Assembly: GCF_003672135.1 (NCBI RefSeq)
Contig: NC_039519.1
Span: 3,720,001 to 3,784,000 of the forward strand
DNA: 64,000 nt
Direction of reading: 5' to 3'
From: Ooceraea biroi
Lineage: Eukaryota; Arthropoda; Insecta; Hymenoptera; Formicidae
A model generated the notes under the pieces. It searched no databases. It was not told the DNA's origin and saw nothing but the letters and a program-made list of their open reading frames with translations. Shown here in pieces: positions 61,321 to 64,000 of this stretch. Within the stretch, counting starts at the first letter, position 1. The number at the start of each line of letters is the position of its first letter. The translations under genes were made by a program, and so were the position numbers.

Positions 61321-64000
61321 GTAAGTGACCCGCTGCGGTGCCGAAGGGGGCCGCCTCCAGGGGGGTAGAGGGGGCACTAACGGAGGATCTCGCGGAGATG
61401 AGCAGCTTGTGGGAGGCCGGGGTTAGTGAAAGTGAAATACTGCAAGTAGAGTAACGTCTACCAGAGCGCCGTGTATTTCACGTTGCTCCAGCCGACGATG
61501 AGGATCGTCGCAGAGAAAGAAGAGCGAGGAAATCGTGAGGACGTCCCTGTCTGTATCTCGATCCACTTGTTCACAGATAAAAAAGATATGTGCTGTCGTT
61601 GCGGTTATCCTTTGCTTTTAATTAGTAGCTAGGCTTGGGAATTACAAGATTTTTCACATTATTTCACGCAGATAGATAAAACTCTCGCAAGAGATTTTTA
61701 TTATTTTAGGCATGACCCAATAAAAATTTTTAGAATGAAAGGTTTTTGCAGATTTGCGTTTGATTGTCTTCACCAAATCAATATCGTTGCATACGTACAT
61801 TTAAAGGTTCTACGAATGCATAAATATATTTATGGTTTCAATGTTATTCCAAAATGTCATTAAATGTGAATTTGATTAAATGGAGAATTTGGTGTTGTAT
61901 CTCAAGAAGAATGATTGCACAATCCTACTTCTAAAACATAAGACTTGCTTCTATATCGGAACTTTAGGTTTGCAGCAAAGAGATGCGGTACTCAATGAAT
62001 AATGTATGATACCAGAAAAGCTAGAAAATAATACCCTGCGGGACATGTAAGAGATCACGTTCTTGCAACGTAAAGTCTTTCGCTTTGTTTTCCATTCGAG
62101 ATGTCGGAATAATCCGAAACTATTGGAAGGGTAGAATAGATTAGAGATCGTACTGATTTTGCCATGCTTTGATAGAGCAGGACGAGCCGAATTTAATGAC
62201 AAGTGTAGAGCAGTGCTTTGTGCAAGGTATGCCAAGAACTTTAAAGATCACATGGGAAGGAAGCAAATGAAGAAATAAACCTATATGAAAATATTGCTCT
62301 TAATCAGATTATTATATAGTCATCAAAGATTTATAAATTCGAAATTACGTCTTAATATATATTTATATTACATATTATTAATAAAATATTATTAATCATG
62401 ACTGATCAGATAATCATATCTGATATTTTTTTGCTAACAATCCTTTCGCACAAATAATCTTTTCTTGTCACCTTTCCTGTGATTAATTGCCCCATTTCAC
62501 GCTTCCTTTACTTCATAGCTTTTCCAATCGAGGATCAAATCGATCAATTATCCTTGCAGTGGTTTCTCCATGACTTATTTACGATCAGTCAATTATCTTT
62601 CTTGTCCCGATGACACAGCGTTCGACCCCCGTGAAGAAACCAGCCCTTCTTTGGATTCGTAATCGGCCTGCGTCATCGCGTGATCATCATCGGCGATCGC
62701 GCGCAGTGACACGACGTGTCTTCGCACGTCCTCCTCTTCGGGAGCTTTCACCGCGAAGTGCGAGTTATTACATCGCGTGGGCGACATAGAGGCAGACCGA
62801 CGCGTAACTCAAGCCGGTGAAACAAAAGCGTCACGTATCGACAGCACTTCGCGTGCCCATCGCAATCCTACGTAATCCTACAGTTCGATCTCTTCTAATC
62901 CCCCTCGTATGCCGTTCGCATTCGCACTCGTACGCGGAGCTCGCGGCACCGATCATGGCGAGTCCTGCGGCAAGGATGAGCCCACGATACGGCTGTTTGC
63001 TAACCCGCCTCACAGACGGCCGAGAGATTTCAGTTTACAAAACCGCGAGGGTCGTAGATGTGCAGAGATCCGTTTCTTCTTCCTCTCGAGATCTTGCTTA
63101 TGCATGGAAACCAGTTTAACTGCATTCAGCATCATCTCTTTAACGAGTGCTCGTACTCCAGAGTGCTGTAACTCCAGAGGCTTTTTATATCTTCAGGAGA
63201 AAGGTTTTTTCTTATGAATTGTTTTATATCTATAACTATCTGCTTAACGATCATCCTGTTTCCTATTATTAGATTTCAGGCGAGAGGCTGGTGAGCAAAA
63301 GTTTAGCATTATGCTTCGAAAATATAGAAAATCTGACGGCAACTGTTACGTATTGGATTGTTAAATTTTAATTGAAAATATTATTTTTGTCTAGGATGAA
63401 GTCGATGAAAAGCATACTATATTCATCAATGATTCCAACATTGTCTAGTGTGGAAAGATTCCGACTGTAATCATATTAACGGTTCTTTTCTGTGAGATCC
63501 AATAGCGGTTTAATACGTTTGCCATAATCATTCGCGCATTGCAAAATCATCCGCTCCTCTAGAACTAATCGTTAATGAAGTGCGGCGACGCGCATATTGA
63601 AGCTCATCTGTTTTATGAATATTTTAAGACTTCTTTAAAGCCCGTAATAATCATAATAAATAGTTCTAACGTTAGACAAAACATTGATAACGTTTACAAT
63701 AATGGCAGCAGTGTCCAATGCATTCGTCACTCGCAACTATGACTAATAAGTTTCCTCGTATTGTGACGAATGTGTAAATGTGCATGAATAAGTTATAATA
63801 ATTTTTTTCTTTATAACACTTCTTTATTAGTTAACTAATCTACTTTGATGATATGTGACGAGAAATACGGAAAAAATCTATAAATATAGTTAGCACGTAA
63901 TCTCTGCGCTCTTCTAAGCGTCCCGGCACGAAGCATCTACGTGATAATTACATCAAATTTGTTCTCACGAGCGCGAGACTTCAATCGCGCGCGCTTTCCG
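61321..64000. other. intergenic, no gene recognised
   Basis: A GC-rich portion (62600-63080) contains overlapping frames on both strands, one of them with a hydrophobic stretch on the minus strand, but no paired splice sites or domains. The remainder is AT-rich. Confidence 0.4.

Noticed and set aside
62831..63013. Minus-strand frame with a hydrophobic stretch resembling a signal peptide
   Set aside because: It sits in a GC-rich block where all frames are open. No donor follows in a useful position and no domain is present.
1..64000. CRISPR arrays, rRNA genes, bacterial operons, viral integrations
   Set aside because: I looked on both strands and saw no spaced identical short repeats of CRISPR type, no rRNA-like blocks, no operon-like gene packing and no viral polymerase or capsid signatures.

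Overview
This looks like a window of insect nuclear DNA. It has split genes with GT-AG introns, an arthropod TATA plus TCAGT initiator promoter, eukaryotic tRNA genes with T-run terminators, and two chitin-binding cuticle or matrix genes. A hymenopteran such as an ant fits the base composition and the mix of mariner and TTAA-type small elements, but that is inference; no single marker proves it. Most of the 64 kb is non-coding.

Layout. 1-10 kb: intergenic, with one weak secreted-ORF candidate at the left edge. 10.1-11.5 kb: three transposable elements nested in one another. A short mariner-type element contains a 909-bp foldback whose two arms carry a captured exon of a kinesin motor domain in opposite orientation, and one arm in turn contains a small element with 8-bp target duplications. 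16.8-17.3 kb: an uninterrupted copy of the same mariner-type element, which gives the empty-site reference. 18.86-19.09 kb: two identical tRNA-Phe(GAA) genes. 20.7-34.4 kb (+): a seven-exon gene for a 1704-residue secreted mucin-like protein with one type-2 chitin-binding domain (ChtBD2, CPAP1-like). 37.2-38.4 kb: a minisatellite of seven units of about 118 bp between two direct repeats with Helitron-like ends. 42.4-43.1 kb: a 715-bp TTAA-flanked element with inverted arms of about 290 bp. 52.2-60.6 kb (-): a second ChtBD2 gene of 896 residues, in which the chitin-binding domain sits between two long Gly/Pro/Tyr-rich repeat regions; its promoter, 5' UTR exon and all splice sites can be read. 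60.6-64 kb: possible unassigned exons just upstream of that promoter, then intergenic DNA.

The two protein genes converge, about 19 kb apart. Both have a signal peptide interrupted by a phase-1 intron and one ChtBD2 of the same cysteine spacing. They are best read as extracellular chitin-anchored matrix proteins: one a Ser/Thr-rich mucin-like chain, the other a Gly/Pro/Tyr-rich, possibly elastic or cross-linked chain.

The most unusual object is the kinesin foldback. It has the geometry of a hairpin-RNA locus able to make small RNAs against a host kinesin-7 (CENP-E-like) motor. Whether it is transcribed cannot be told from the sequence.
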